Shown: positions 32,540 through 41,574, numbered from the stretch's first letter. The stretch is DNA of 64,000 nt from Brevibacillus_C sp046036945 (GCF_046036945.1 NZ_JBJQOQ010000011.1:62001-126000), one strand, 5' to 3'. Program-made: numbers and translations. Notes: generated by a model from the sequence alone, not told the origin.

Positions 32540-33958
32540 ATGAAAAAGGAGGTACTCTCAAACGCTCATTCAGATAAGCTTTTCGAACAAGTCTATGACT
32601 ATCTTTTGGAGAGAATTATTCGCGGAGAATGGAAGCCACATGAAAAGCTTCCTTCTGTCCGAACGCTGGCTGCGGATTTCCATGTGCATCGGCTGACAGT
32701 TTTTAAAGCGTATCAATTGCTGAAACAGAATCGAAAAGTGTACGTAAAAGATAAATCGGGCTATTACGTTCAACCCAGCAGCATCCTGCCAGTGAATTCA
32801 CAGCATGACCCGATTGTTTCTGCCTACGTACATGAAAGCCACCTCTCCGAAATCCATCAGGTGCAGGCGGCCTATCAATTTTCCAAAGCACTGCTCGACC
32901 CTAATCTTTTGCCCAATCATTATTTTTCGGAATACGTGAAGAAAGTGTTTGATCTGTATCCCAAAGTGCTGGGAACCTACTCTACCACACAGGGAGATCA
33001 GGAACTGCGGGAAGCACTGTGCCGTTATTTTATCCATGCGTATCATTTCTACCTGTCTGCTGATGAATTGCTGATCACATCCGGTTCTCAGGAAGCCATT
33101 GATTTGATTGCCAGAGTCCTGGTAAAAGCAAGAGATACAATATTACTGGAGAGGCCCACCTACAGTCCGGCCATTGATATCTTTAGAAGACAAGGCGCTA
33201 ACATCATCCCGATCGAGATCCATCGGTACGGCTATGACTTGGATCAGGTGGAAATGTTCATGCAAAGATATAAGCCGCGGTTGTTTTATATGAACCCTAC
33301 CTTCCATAATCCGACGGGTTACACCGTTCCTGCCGAGCAGCGGAAGCGATTGGTGGAGATATCCAAAAAATACCAGTGTCTACTGATAGAAGATGACCCT
33401 TACCGCGATATCTATTTTGACGAAGAACCTCCACTTCCTTTCTTTGCTTATGATACGGAAGGATCTGTCATCTATCTGCGCAGCTTCAGCAAATACATCG
33501 CCCCCGGCCTCAGCATTGCCACTGTGGCATGCCGTCCATCCTTGATGAAACTTTTGCTCAAGGCGAAATCACTATCGGACAGCGGGGCACCGCTGCTGAA
33601 TCAAAAGATCTTTTTGCACTATTTCTTTTCCGAACGGTTGCAGCAGCACTTGGCGAAACTTCGGATTGCACTGACTATTCGAAAGGACATCATGGAAGAA
33701 GAATTGTCTGTCACGGATTGGAACTGGTCCAGCCCTAGCGGAGGCTTTAATTTATGGATGAAGCTCCCTGAGTCGATCCCGATGGATAGTCTTTTAAGGA
33801 AAGGGATTGAGCAATCCATCACTTTTGTACCTGGTTCCATCTGCGATCCGCTTAGGGAGTATACGTCATGGGTGCGACTGAGCTATTCCTACCTGAACGA
33901 ACAACAGCTGCGGGAGGGGATAAAACGGTTTGTCGGCCTGAGCTGTTCGCTGTACTGA
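32540..33958 (+). CDS. MocR-family regulator (GntR HTH + aminotransferase domain)
   Basis: 472 residues: GntR winged helix at 10-80 (EKLPSVRTLAADFHVHRLTV), a linker, then an aminotransferase class I/II-like domain with TSGSQEAIDLIARV, YMNPTFHNPTGYTVP, LIEDDPYRDIYFDEE and the PLP-Lys motif YLRSFSKYIAPGLSI. ATG 32540 is preferred over 32531, which overlaps the ribosome site GGGGGTGG. A TATAAT is visible at about 32511. Divergent from an EamA transporter gene, its presumed target. It is distinct from the other two MocR proteins in the window. Confidence 0.9.
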   Translation: MKKEVLSNAHSDKLFEQVYDYLLERIIRGEWKPHEKLPSVRTLAADFHVHRLTVFKAYQLLKQNRKVYVKDKSGYYVQPSSILPVNSQHDPIVSAYVHESHLSEIHQVQAAYQFSKALLDPNLLPNHYFSEYVKKVFDLYPKVLGTYSTTQGDQELREALCRYFIHAYHFYLSADELLITSGSQEAIDLIARVLVKARDTILLERPTYSPAIDIFRRQGANIIPIEIHRYGYDLDQVEMFMQRYKPRLFYMNPTFHNPTGYTVPAEQRKRLVEISKKYQCLLIEDDPYRDIYFDEEPPLPFFAYDTEGSVIYLRSFSKYIAPGLSIATVACRPSLMKLLLKAKSLSDSGAPLLNQKIFLHYFFSERLQQHLAKLRIALTIRKDIMEEELSVTDWNWSSPSGGFNLWMKLPESIPMDSLLRKGIEQSITFVPGSICDPLREYTSWVRLSYSYLNEQQLREGIKRFVGLSCSLY

Positions 33959-33964
33959 GAATAT

Positions 33965-33994
33965 ACCCGCCCTTACTCGTAAGGCGGGTTTTTC
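33965..33994 (+). terminator. Rho-independent terminator
   Basis: CCCGCC and GGCGGG close a stem over a short TTAC/GTAA-bearing loop, followed by TTTTTCTT. Confidence 0.85.
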
Positions 33995-34037
33995 TTGTTA
34001 GAATGAGAAAAAGTGAAAAAAGATGGAGTGGTTAAGC

Positions 34038-34853
34038 ATGTCCTACAGTGAATTTATCTTGCCGGAAACTGGACTTTTCATCTATGAAAGCAAGCATCAA
34101 AATGGGGGGCTGGTGGCAAAGCACCATCATAAGATCTACCAGATTCTGTATGCCATCGACGGCGTGGGTACGATCACCCTGGAGCAAAAAGCCCATCATT
34201 TTGGTCAAAATCAGATCTCTTTCATCGTTCCCTACACCAATCACGCCATTGAATCCCACTCCGGACTGACGGTATTGGTTCTGTCGTTTCGGGAAGATTC
34301 TTTAACGTCGATCATCAATCCAGACTTCTTCCGCCTGTTAAAAAAAGAGTCGTTCGTGCTTGGATTAAACCCGGTCGTAGCGAGTGAAATCAAGCTTCAC
34401 CTAAAGAAAATGCTGTTCGAACAGCGGAATCAAGACCGGATCTCTACCTACGCGATTCTCGTCTCCTTGCTGAATGTATTGATTCTGCTGGAGCGAAGCA
34501 GGACAGCCGTTTCCTATACGGACGCCAACACGCTTCGCGCTGAACGCATGCGTTCCTATCTGGAGACCCATTATTTCAGCGATATCACCACCAAAGATCT
34601 GGCCGCACTGTTTGAGATCAGTGTCCGTTATGTAAATGATATTTTCAAAGATAGATTCAAGACGACGCCCATGCAATACTTGAACAATGTCAGAATCGAC
34701 CGGGCAAAGGATTTGCTGGTAGAGACAGACAAGGACATCGCCACGATTTGTTTTGAGGTGGGCTTTGAAAACATCTCTACCTTCTATCGATCGTTTAAAA
34801 ATGTGATGGGGATTTCCCCGAACAAATTTCGAGAGATGCACGCTTTGTCATGA
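34038..34853 (+). CDS. AraC-family regulator with N-terminal cupin domain
   Basis: 271 residues. The N-terminal cupin (about 10-100, LVAKHHHKIYQILYAIDGVG) senses the ligand. The C-terminal double HTH (about 170-271) contains ITTKDLAALFEISVRYVNDI and DIATICFEVGFENISTFYRS. The ATG at 34038 has GGAGTGG at about 8 bases; the in-frame ATG at 34023 is part of that site. It is upstream of, and in the same direction as, a four-gene catabolic operon (MFS, Gfo/Idh/MocA, DUF993, isomerase-like), and is probably its sugar-responsive activator. Confidence 0.9.
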   Translation: MSYSEFILPETGLFIYESKHQNGGLVAKHHHKIYQILYAIDGVGTITLEQKAHHFGQNQISFIVPYTNHAIESHSGLTVLVLSFREDSLTSIINPDFFRLLKKESFVLGLNPVVASEIKLHLKKMLFEQRNQDRISTYAILVSLLNVLILLERSRTAVSYTDANTLRAERMRSYLETHYFSDITTKDLAALFEISVRYVNDIFKDRFKTTPMQYLNNVRIDRAKDLLVETDKDIATICFEVGFENISTFYRSFKNVMGISPNKFREMHALS

Positions 34854-34966
34854 TGGTTCCTTCTCATTTTGCGAGTCCAGTTCCTTTTTTGATAAGACGG
34901 AATTGACTGTATTTTTATAAAATTGTTTTCGAATTCAGAAAATGCACCCTGAAGGGAGATGGATGA
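34854..34966 (+). promoter_or_regulatory. Promoter region of the catabolic operon
   Basis: TTGACT at about 34903 starts an AT-rich stretch before the MFS gene. TTTTCGAATTCAGAAAA (about 34926-34942) has complementary TTTTC/GAAAA arms and could be the AraC-type operator. Both calls are by eye. Confidence 0.35.
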
Positions 34967-36343
34967 ATGGAAGTTGCGAAAAAAATGAATTCTCCAACCA
35001 AGCTGGAAGAAATTTCAGCGAGAATTGAACGCTTGCCGCTGACGAAATGGCAAGTAAAAGCGCGGATGATCGTGGGGGCCGCCACCTTTTTTGACGCGTT
35101 TGACGCACTGGCGATCGCCTATACGCTCCCGGTATTAATCAAAGAGTTCTCCCTGACCCCCGGACAGATCGGGCTGGTCATATCGATCGGTTTTCTGGGT
35201 CAGCTGATCGGCGCAGTGATTTGCGGGATCTTTGCGGAAAGGGTAGGCAGGCTGCGCATGGCGATGTGGACGGTGTTGATTTACTCCATGATGAGTTTTC
35301 TGGTCGCAGCCTCGTGGAGCTTTGGTTCTTTGCTGCTGTTCCGATTTATCCAGGGGATCGGCCTGGGAGGAGAGGTTCCGATCGCGGCATCCTATATCAA
35401 CGAGATCACGAAGGCCCGAAAGCGCGGAAAATTCGTTCTCTTATACGAACTGATCTTTTCCTTCGGACTGCTGGCGGTAGCGATCCTCAGCTATTTTATT
35501 GTTCCGGTGATGGGATGGAAATGGATCTTTATCATCGGCGGACTGCCTGCCTTGCTGGTGCTCTACATGAGGCGGTCATTGCCAGAATCGCCGAGGTGGC
35601 TGGCTGAAGTCGGCAGAGAGAAGGAGGCAGAGGCAGCCATGACCTTCATCGAGAACCAGATTCGCCTGCGGACAGGAACGGAGCTGCCAGCGCCAAACAT
35701 CGTGCCGATCAAAGAACATCAGCGGGCAACGCGTCTTAAAGAACTGTTCCAAGGCATCTACCGAAAACGGACGCTGGTCGTATGGTCCATCTGGTTTACC
35801 TCTTATCTTGCCTTTTACGGAGTGAGCACATGGGTGCCGTCTATCTTCAAGACTGTTTTCAATCTCTCCGTGGAACAGTCATTGCTTTACGGTTTGATCT
35901 TGATTTTGGCGGGTGTTGTAAGCGCGTTCATTTGTGCGATGACGATCGACAAGGTCGGACGAAAACTGTGGCTGTCCGGTTCGATGGTGTTCGGAGCCGC
36001 CTGCTTCCTGGTTTTGTGGTTATTGGGGGCAACATCAGCGGGCCAGGTGCTGCTGTGGGCCTCGCTCGGCTATGCCTGGGTGCAGATTGTTGCGATGGCG
36101 CTGTACTTATACACACCCGAGATATATCCGACACGAATGCGGGCACTGGGTACCAGTATCGCCACCGCCTGGCTCCGGCTGGCATCGATCATCGGCCCGA
36201 CGTTTGTCGGCTACATTTTGACGGATTCCTCCATACCCTACGTTTTTCTGGGCTTCGGCCTTGTCGCTCTGGTCGGGGGCATTTTGTTCGGACTGTTTGG
36301 AATTGAGACCAAGGAACAGCGGCTGGAAGAAATATCGCCGTAA
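34967..36343 (+). CDS. MFS transporter, metabolite:H+ symporter type
   Basis: 458-residue twelve-helix carrier of the sugar porter/metabolite symporter kind. Signatures are FFDAFDALAIAYTLPVL in helix 1, the loop-2/3 motif GIFAERVGRLRMAMW, RFIQGIGLGGEVPIAASYIN in helix 4 and SLPESPRWLAEVGR after helix 6. GAAGGGAG lies before ATG 34967. Its Asp-rich helix 1 and LGGE motif resemble NiaP and aromatic-acid porters as much as sugar porters. As first gene of the operon it presumably imports the substrate that the following three enzymes degrade. Confidence 0.88.
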   Translation: MEVAKKMNSPTKLEEISARIERLPLTKWQVKARMIVGAATFFDAFDALAIAYTLPVLIKEFSLTPGQIGLVISIGFLGQLIGAVICGIFAERVGRLRMAMWTVLIYSMMSFLVAASWSFGSLLLFRFIQGIGLGGEVPIAASYINEITKARKRGKFVLLYELIFSFGLLAVAILSYFIVPVMGWKWIFIIGGLPALLVLYMRRSLPESPRWLAEVGREKEAEAAMTFIENQIRLRTGTELPAPNIVPIKEHQRATRLKELFQGIYRKRTLVVWSIWFTSYLAFYGVSTWVPSIFKTVFNLSVEQSLLYGLILILAGVVSAFICAMTIDKVGRKLWLSGSMVFGAACFLVLWLLGATSAGQVLLWASLGYAWVQIVAMALYLYTPEIYPTRMRALGTSIATAWLRLASIIGPTFVGYILTDSSIPYVFLGFGLVALVGGILFGLFGIETKEQRLEEISP

Positions 36344-36456
36344 CCTGTCAATTAGAGTTCCAATTTTCAGAACGCATTTCCGCTATTCGGAAGACGCTCC
36401 TGATGGAAATTTGTACAGTTTGATCATATCCATTGCTTCATGAAAGGAGAAATCGT

Positions 36457-37608
36457 ATGACAGTACACAAGCTTGGCATTATCATGAATGGCGTTTCCGG
36501 TCGAATGGGAACCAATCAGCATCTGATCCGTTCCATCGTCGCCATCCGGAATCAAGGGGGCGTTTCCCTGCCGAACGGGGATGTGATCATGCCGGACCCG
36601 ATCCTTGCCGGCAGAAATGAGCAGAAGCTGCAGGGGTTAGCGGAGGCGCATAACCTTGCACGCTACAGCACCAATTTGGAGGAGTGTTTGGAAGACCCTT
36701 ATAACGTCATCTATTTTGATTCCCAGACGACCGACCGCCGGGCCGAAGACATTCGCAAGGCAATCTTAGCGGGAAAACACATCTACTGCGAAAAGCCAAC
36801 CGCCTCCAATCTGGAAGACTCTCTCGAACTGGCCCGATTGGCCCGTGCAGCGGGCATCAAGAATGGCGTCGTGCAGGATAAGCTGTTCCTGCCCGGACTG
36901 TTGAAGTTGAAGCGGCTTGTGGATGCGGGTTTCTTTGGGCGGATCTTGTCCGTTAACCTGCAGTTTGGCTATTGGGTGTTTGAGGGGGATTGGCAGCCAG
37001 GGCAGCGGCCTTCCTGGAATTATCGCGCGGAAGACGGCGGCGGCATGATTTTGGATATGTTCCCTCACTGGAGGTATGTCTTGGACAATCTCTTCGGGGA
37101 AGTTCGCGCCCTCTCGTCTCTCGGCGTCACCCACATTCCCCGGCGCGTGGACGAAAAGGGAGACCCGTATCCATGCACAGCAGAGGATGCGGCCTATGCC
37201 ACATTTGAACTGGAGGGGGGGATAATCGTGCACGTCAACTCCTCCTGGGCCGTGCGGGTCAATAGGGAAGATCTGCTGACAATACAGGTGGATGGAACAG
37301 AGGGGAGCGCCGTGGCGGGACTTCGCGATTGCAAAGTTCAGCATCGGGTGAACACGCCAAGACCGGTATGGAACCCGGACATGCCAAGCCCGTTGAATTA
37401 CTTCGATCAGTGGCAGCAGGTGCCGGACAATCAGGTCTTCGACAATGCCTTCAAGATTCAGTGGGAGCTGTTTTTGAGGCATGTGGTTGCGGATACCCCG
37501 TTCCCCTGGGATCTGCTGGAAGGCGCCAAAGGTACGCAACTGGCTGAATTAGGGCTTGTTTCCTGGCGTGAACGCCGCTGGGTCGACGTTCCCAAGTTGG
37601 ACGTGTAA
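36457..37608 (+). CDS. Gfo/Idh/MocA-family oxidoreductase
   Basis: 383-residue NAD(P)-dependent dehydrogenase. The Rossmann start is LGIIMNGVSGRMGTNQHL, and the signature EKP motif is HIYCEKPTASNLEDSLEL. The catalytic region with the HxxD-like pattern reads GGGMILDMFPHWRYVLDN. AAAGGAG precedes ATG 36457. Family members oxidise or epimerise sugars, inositols and sugar acids at a hydroxyl carbon. It is followed within 13 bases by the DUF993 gene. It probably produces a keto-sugar for later cleavage (inference). Confidence 0.9.
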   Translation: MTVHKLGIIMNGVSGRMGTNQHLIRSIVAIRNQGGVSLPNGDVIMPDPILAGRNEQKLQGLAEAHNLARYSTNLEECLEDPYNVIYFDSQTTDRRAEDIRKAILAGKHIYCEKPTASNLEDSLELARLARAAGIKNGVVQDKLFLPGLLKLKRLVDAGFFGRILSVNLQFGYWVFEGDWQPGQRPSWNYRAEDGGGMILDMFPHWRYVLDNLFGEVRALSSLGVTHIPRRVDEKGDPYPCTAEDAAYATFELEGGIIVHVNSSWAVRVNREDLLTIQVDGTEGSAVAGLRDCKVQHRVNTPRPVWNPDMPSPLNYFDQWQQVPDNQVFDNAFKIQWELFLRHVVADTPFPWDLLEGAKGTQLAELGLVSWRERRWVDVPKLDV

Positions 37609-37621
37609 GGAGGGAATCAGT

Positions 37622-38785
37622 ATGTCTCGGGAAATAAGATTGCCTGGTCGGAACGGCTCACTTTTTGCGTATGCACCGGGAAACGGCCCTTCCTTCGCGC
37701 TGCCCTCGGGAAAACCGCAGTGTCGAACCGCTTTTGCAGCGGCGCATGTCGTATGCGATCCTTTGGCGGACGCCGATCCCCTGCACCAGTCCCGGATTGA
37801 TTGGAGCGCGACCATGCAGTATCGCCATCATCTGTGGTCGCTGGGATTTTCGGTCGCGGAGGCGATGGATACAGCCCAGCGGGGGATGGGACTTGCTTGG
37901 CAGCAGGCGCAAGAGCTGATCGGACGCTCCATTACGGAAGCCCGGTCTGTGGGAGGACATGTCGCCTGCGGGGCGGGTACGGATCATCTGATGCCGGGAG
38001 CACGAGTAACGCTGGATGAAGTGGAAGCAGCCTATGAAGAGCAGTGTTCCTTTGTCGAGGAGAAAGGCGGGCAAATCATCTTGATGGCTAGCCGGGCTTT
38101 GGCAGCTTGTGCAAAGCAGCCGGATGATTACGATCGGGTCTACGGGAAAATTCTCCGTCAGGTGTCCCGGCCGGTGATCCTGCACTGGCTGGGCGACATG
38201 TTTGATCCCGCGTTGAAAGGATATTGGGGATGTGAAGATGTCGATGAAGCGATGTCGGTCTGCCTGCGGATCATTCGGGAACACCGTGACAAAGTGGACG
38301 GCATCAAAATCTCTCTATTGGACGCAGACAAAGAGATCAAAATGCGCAGACTGCTGCCGGACAACGTCAAGATGTACACCGGGGACGACTTTCACTATCC
38401 AGCCTTGATTCGGGGCGACCAGCATGGGTACAGCCACGCCCTGCTCGGAATCTTCGACGCGATCGCCCCGGCGGCTGCCGCTGCACTGCATGCTCTTGAT
38501 GCAGGGGATCTAAGCCTTTACGAGGCGATTCTGGAGAAGACCGTGCCGTTATCCAGGCACATTTTCCAGGAGCCAACCTATGCCTATAAGACAGGCATCG
38601 TATTTCTGGCGTATTTGAACGGTCACCAGTCTCATTTTCGGATGATCGGCGGGGCGGAGGGAGCACGATCGGTCGTTCATCTTTCGGGAATTTTCGTTCT
38701 CGCCGACAAGGCTGGCCTGCTGCGCGATCCCGAAATGGCAAGCGAGCGCATGCGCCTCGTCCTCGCTCTTGCGGGCATTAGATAG
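37622..38785 (+). CDS. DUF993 protein, dihydrodipicolinate-synthase-like TIM barrel
   Basis: 387 residues that I assign to the DUF993 family, distant relatives of the DHDPS/aldolase class I barrel. Typical spots are MQYRHHLWSLGFSVAEAMD near the N-terminus, CGAGTDHL, PVILHWLGDMFDPALKGYWG and the Lys-bearing VDGIKISLLDADKE, a plausible Schiff-base lysine. The substrate is not established to my knowledge. AAGGAGGG precedes ATG 37622; an in-frame start at 37556 lies inside the preceding gene. The context of dehydrogenase before and isomerase after suggests a retro-aldol step in breakdown of an unusual sugar acid. Confidence 0.8.
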   Translation: MSREIRLPGRNGSLFAYAPGNGPSFALPSGKPQCRTAFAAAHVVCDPLADADPLHQSRIDWSATMQYRHHLWSLGFSVAEAMDTAQRGMGLAWQQAQELIGRSITEARSVGGHVACGAGTDHLMPGARVTLDEVEAAYEEQCSFVEEKGGQIILMASRALAACAKQPDDYDRVYGKILRQVSRPVILHWLGDMFDPALKGYWGCEDVDEAMSVCLRIIREHRDKVDGIKISLLDADKEIKMRRLLPDNVKMYTGDDFHYPALIRGDQHGYSHALLGIFDAIAPAAAAALHALDAGDLSLYEAILEKTVPLSRHIFQEPTYAYKTGIVFLAYLNGHQSHFRMIGGAEGARSVVHLSGIFVLADKAGLLRDPEMASERMRLVLALAGIR

Positions 38786-38794
38786 GAGGGCCTT

Positions 38795-39616
38795 ATGGAA
38801 AAGCTGCAAACGATCGAGCGCCTAAGCTTGAATCAGATTACGACTGAGCATTGGAGCCTGTCCGAAGCGGTGGATGGCTGCGTCCAGGCGCAGATCCCTT
38901 GGATCAGCCTATGGCGGCATAAGATTGCCGAAACGGGGCTTGCGGAAAGCAAAAAACTCGTTCGTGAGGCAGGACTCCGCGTTTCGAGTATCTGCCGGGG
39001 TGGTATGTTTCCCGCTGCAAGCGTGTCAGAACGCCAGAAGAGGCTGGATGATAATCGCCGTGCCGTGGAGGAAGCGGCGGAATTGGGAGCAGAGGTCCTC
39101 GTCCTCGTCTGCGGGCCGGCTCCGGACAAAGATATCGGCAGTGCCCGAAAATGGGTGGCGGAAGGAATCGAACAGCTCGTACCGTATGCAAAAGCGTGCG
39201 GTGTGCGGCTGGGGATCGAGCCGCTTCACCCGATGTACGCCGCGGAACGTTCGGTGATTGTGACTCTGGCCCATGCAAACGATCTGGCAGAGCAGTACAG
39301 CCCCACAGATGTTGGAGTGATCGTCGATGTCTTCCACGTTTGGTGGGATCCGGATCTGTATAACCAGATTGCCCGTGCAAGCGGCCGTATTTTCGGTTTC
39401 CACGTCTCGGACTGGATCGTGCCAACCCCGGATTTGCTGATGGCCAGGGGAATGATGGGGGATGGCGTGATTGAAATCCAGCGCATCCGCAAGGCGGTTG
39501 AGGCTTCCGGCTACATAGGCCCGATCGAGGTGGAGATCTTCAATCGGGAGATTTGGGAGAAGCCGGGGGACGATGTTCTCGCGCAGATGAAGGAGCGTTA
39601 TCTGGAGCATGTATAA
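38795..39616 (+). CDS. Sugar phosphate isomerase/epimerase (xylose-isomerase-like barrel)
   Basis: 273-residue AP-endonuclease-2-fold TIM barrel. Metal ligands are visible as Glu in LGIEPLHPM, Asp-His in VIVDVFHVWWDP, His in FGFHVSDWI and Glu in GPIEVEIFN. The overall order matches sugar epimerases such as IolE/IolI and tagatose epimerases. It starts 9 bases after the DUF993 stop, with AGGAGGG as ribosome site. It is the last gene before a terminator. The role is isomerisation or epimerisation of the operon's sugar intermediate; the actual substrate is unknown. Confidence 0.88.
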   Translation: MEKLQTIERLSLNQITTEHWSLSEAVDGCVQAQIPWISLWRHKIAETGLAESKKLVREAGLRVSSICRGGMFPAASVSERQKRLDDNRRAVEEAAELGAEVLVLVCGPAPDKDIGSARKWVAEGIEQLVPYAKACGVRLGIEPLHPMYAAERSVIVTLAHANDLAEQYSPTDVGVIVDVFHVWWDPDLYNQIARASGRIFGFHVSDWIVPTPDLLMARGMMGDGVIEIQRIRKAVEASGYIGPIEVEIFNREIWEKPGDDVLAQMKERYLEHV

Positions 39617-39648
39617 GTAACGGAAGGTGAATCACTTCATATCCAAAG

Positions 39649-39690
39649 AAGCCGCCAATACCGTGATTGCAACGGATTTGGCGGCTTGTT
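39649..39690 (+). terminator. Rho-independent terminator
   Basis: AAGCCGCCAA (39649-39658) pairs with TTTGGCGGCTT (39677-39687). It ends the catabolic operon. Confidence 0.8.
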
Positions 39691-39730
39691 GACATGATGT
39701 TCCCCTGTAAAGGATCTTAATCCCATATGG

Positions 39731-39780
39731 TTGACAAACAGTCTCGTACAAGATAATAATACATATAGGGGTATATGTAT
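39731..39780 (+). promoter_or_regulatory. Promoter and CsoR/CstR-like operator of the sulfur-relay genes
   Basis: TTGACA (39731-39736), 17-base spacer, TAATAA (39754-39759). Immediately downstream, ATACATAT (39759-39766) and ATATGTAT (39773-39780) are perfect inverted arms around AGGGGT. A G-tract inside an AT palindrome is the known layout of CsoR/CstR-family operators. Its position in front of persulfide-handling genes fits a CstR-type sulfide sensor, but no such regulator gene is in the window. Confidence 0.6.
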
Positions 39781-39810
39781 ATCACACTCTGAAGCAGGGA
39801 GGTTATCGCT

Positions 39811-40965
39811 ATGACAATGAACGCAGCCGCAGGCATGAAGAAAATGTCTGCCAAAGAACTGGCGCAGATCGTTATCGATCGAGCAGAATGGTTTATCCTC
39901 GATGTACGCAATGAGAGTGAATTCAACGATTGGAAAATCGAAGGAGATAAGATTGAGTTCATCAATATTCCGTACTTTGAACAGCTCGAGGGCGTAGACT
40001 CTGTACTGGACAAGATTCCCCAACATAAAAAAGTGCTCGTAGTCTGCGCAAAAGAAGGTTCATCCAAATTTGTCGCGGAGCAAATCGTCGAAGCCGGAAG
40101 ATCCGATATCTATTATCTTGAAGGCGGGATGAAAGCCTGGAGTGAGCATGTGGAACCCGTTAAAATCGGTGACTTAAAAACGGGCGGTGCGATTTATCAG
40201 TTCGTTCGGATCGGCAAAGGCTGCCTGTCTTACATGGTCATCTCTGACGGTGAGGCGGCGGTCGTTGACACTTCGCGAATGACAGAAGTTTACGAGCAAT
40301 TTGCCCAAGAGATGAACGTATCGATTAGGCATACGATCGACACCCACCTGCACGCAGACCATATTTCCGGCGGCAAAAAGTTAGCCGAGAAAACAGGGGC
40401 AGCCTACTGGCTCCCGCCAAAAGATGCGGCAGAGGTAACGTTCAGCTACGAAAAACTGAACGAGGGCAAAGAGATTGCCGTCGGCTACACCACCATCAAG
40501 ATCCAACCGATTTACTCTCCCGGTCACACAATCGGCAGCACTTCCTTGATGGTAGACGATACGTATTTGCTGACAGGCGATATTTTGTTCATCGCATCCA
40601 TCGGCCGTCCAGACTTGGCCGGCAAAGCGGAGGACTGGGTCCAGGATCTGCGCAATACCTTATACAAACGTTACAAGGAGCTTTCGGATGAGCTGATTGT
40701 CCTTCCCGCCCACTTTGGAAAAGGATCTGAACTGGGTGAGGGAGGCAGGGTTGCTGCCCGGATGGGGGACTTGTTCCGGATGAATCCGGGTTTAAATATC
40801 CAGGATGAAGCGGAATTCAGAAGAACAGTAACGGAGAATTTGCCGCCGCAGCCCCATTCCTATCAAGAAATTCGCCAGACGAATATGGGGAAACTCTCCC
40901 CCAGCGAAGAAGAACAGCGCGAAATGGAAATCGGTCCAAACCGTTGTGCGGTTCACGATAAATAA
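39811..40965 (+). CDS. Rhodanese-metallo-beta-lactamase fusion (persulfide dioxygenase-like)
   Basis: 384 residues. Residues 10-115 are a rhodanese domain (FILDVRNESEFNDW, with the active-site loop VCAKEGSSKF carrying the persulfide Cys). Residues 125-384 are a metallo-beta-lactamase fold with THLHADHISGG, YSPGHTIGSTS, LTGDILFI and LPAHFGKG as metal ligands. Persulfide dioxygenases and CstB-type proteins join the same two domains, usually in the opposite order. GGGAGG precedes the ATG. With TusA and DsrE proteins downstream, it is likely part of sulfide/persulfide detoxification. Whether it oxidises persulfide is not shown. Confidence 0.87.
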   Translation: MTMNAAAGMKKMSAKELAQIVIDRAEWFILDVRNESEFNDWKIEGDKIEFINIPYFEQLEGVDSVLDKIPQHKKVLVVCAKEGSSKFVAEQIVEAGRSDIYYLEGGMKAWSEHVEPVKIGDLKTGGAIYQFVRIGKGCLSYMVISDGEAAVVDTSRMTEVYEQFAQEMNVSIRHTIDTHLHADHISGGKKLAEKTGAAYWLPPKDAAEVTFSYEKLNEGKEIAVGYTTIKIQPIYSPGHTIGSTSLMVDDTYLLTGDILFIASIGRPDLAGKAEDWVQDLRNTLYKRYKELSDELIVLPAHFGKGSELGEGGRVAARMGDLFRMNPGLNIQDEAEFRRTVTENLPPQPHSYQEIRQTNMGKLSPSEEEQREMEIGPNRCAVHDK

Positions 40966-40996
40966 ACCCAAATTAAATCGTCAGGAGAGATGAAAA

Positions 40997-41224
40997 ATGC
41001 AAGCAGATATCGTCGTTGATGCAAAAGGATTGGCGTGCCCTATGCCGATTGTGAAAGCGAAAAAGGCTTTAGACAGCCTGGAGCCGGGACAGGTGATGAA
41101 AGTAATCGCAACGGATAAAGGTTCCGTAAATGACTTTCAAGCTTGGGTAAAGCAAACCAACCACGAAATGATGAAGCATGAAGAGGAAAATGGAGTCTTT
41201 ACGTTTTTTGTAAGAAAGAAGTAG
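40997..41224 (+). CDS. TusA-family sulfur carrier protein
   Basis: 75-residue sulfur carrier. The family motif DAKGLACPMPIVKAKKAL is at the N-terminus, with the persulfide-carrying Cys in CPMP. The C-terminus VFTFFVRKK completes the two-layer fold. CAGGAGAG precedes the ATG. It directly follows the rhodanese-MBL gene and is closed by a terminator. Such proteins relay sulfane sulfur between rhodanese and DsrE-type partners. Confidence 0.93.
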   Translation: MQADIVVDAKGLACPMPIVKAKKALDSLEPGQVMKVIATDKGSVNDFQAWVKQTNHEMMKHEEENGVFTFFVRKK

Positions 41225-41230
41225 GCAGAG

Positions 41231-41265
41231 AAATAAGCGAACACCATCAACGTGTTCGCTTATTT
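41231..41265. terminator. Bidirectional terminator
   Basis: AAATAAGCGAACAC and GTGTTCGCTTATTT form a perfect 14-bp stem with a 7-base loop. It overlaps the stop codon of the small opposing gene. Confidence 0.88.
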
Positions 41266-41433
41266 CAAATCATCGTACACAATCCGTATTCCGAGATGGT
41301 AGTAGGTTTCCTCCCGGTAATGACCTTCCGGGCAGACCTTCACATAGCCTAATGTGGTGTGCATGGCTTCCAGGGAATGATTGCATGTGTCACATGTATG
41401 TGTAAGAAGAACCTTATTCAAAAAGGCAAACAT
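41260..41433 (-). CDS. 57-residue small cysteine/histidine protein
   Basis: Minus-strand ORF too short for ordinary calling, running from the ATG at 41433 to the TAA at 41260. It encodes MFAFLNKVLLTHTCDTCNHS, then LEAMHTTLGYVKVCPEGHYR, then EETYYHLGIRIVYDDLK. The pattern C-x2-C ... C-x3-H looks like a zinc ribbon or a metal/thiol-binding site. Only a weak ribosome site (GGTGAT) is visible. Its stop lies in a symmetric terminator, and it sits between the TusA and DsrE genes on the opposite strand. I do not recognise the family; codon use looks natural. Confidence 0.55.
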   Translation of the reverse strand: MFAFLNKVLLTHTCDTCNHSLEAMHTTLGYVKVCPEGHYREETYYHLGIRIVYDDLK

Positions 41434-41574
41434 GGATTAATCACCATTTTCCGATTAAAATACTTGGTTTTATTATATCCCTACTTTCTTTGTGCGTATA
41501 GAGTCTTTTTTTTTTCCTAGGACCATGAATGAAATGGGGGACAGGCATACAGTCACAAAAGGAGAGATCTTCAC

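Noticed and set aside
39649..39690. Inverted repeat considered as a transposon end
   Set aside because: Single stem-loop at the end of an operon, without target duplication or transposase: a terminator explains it.
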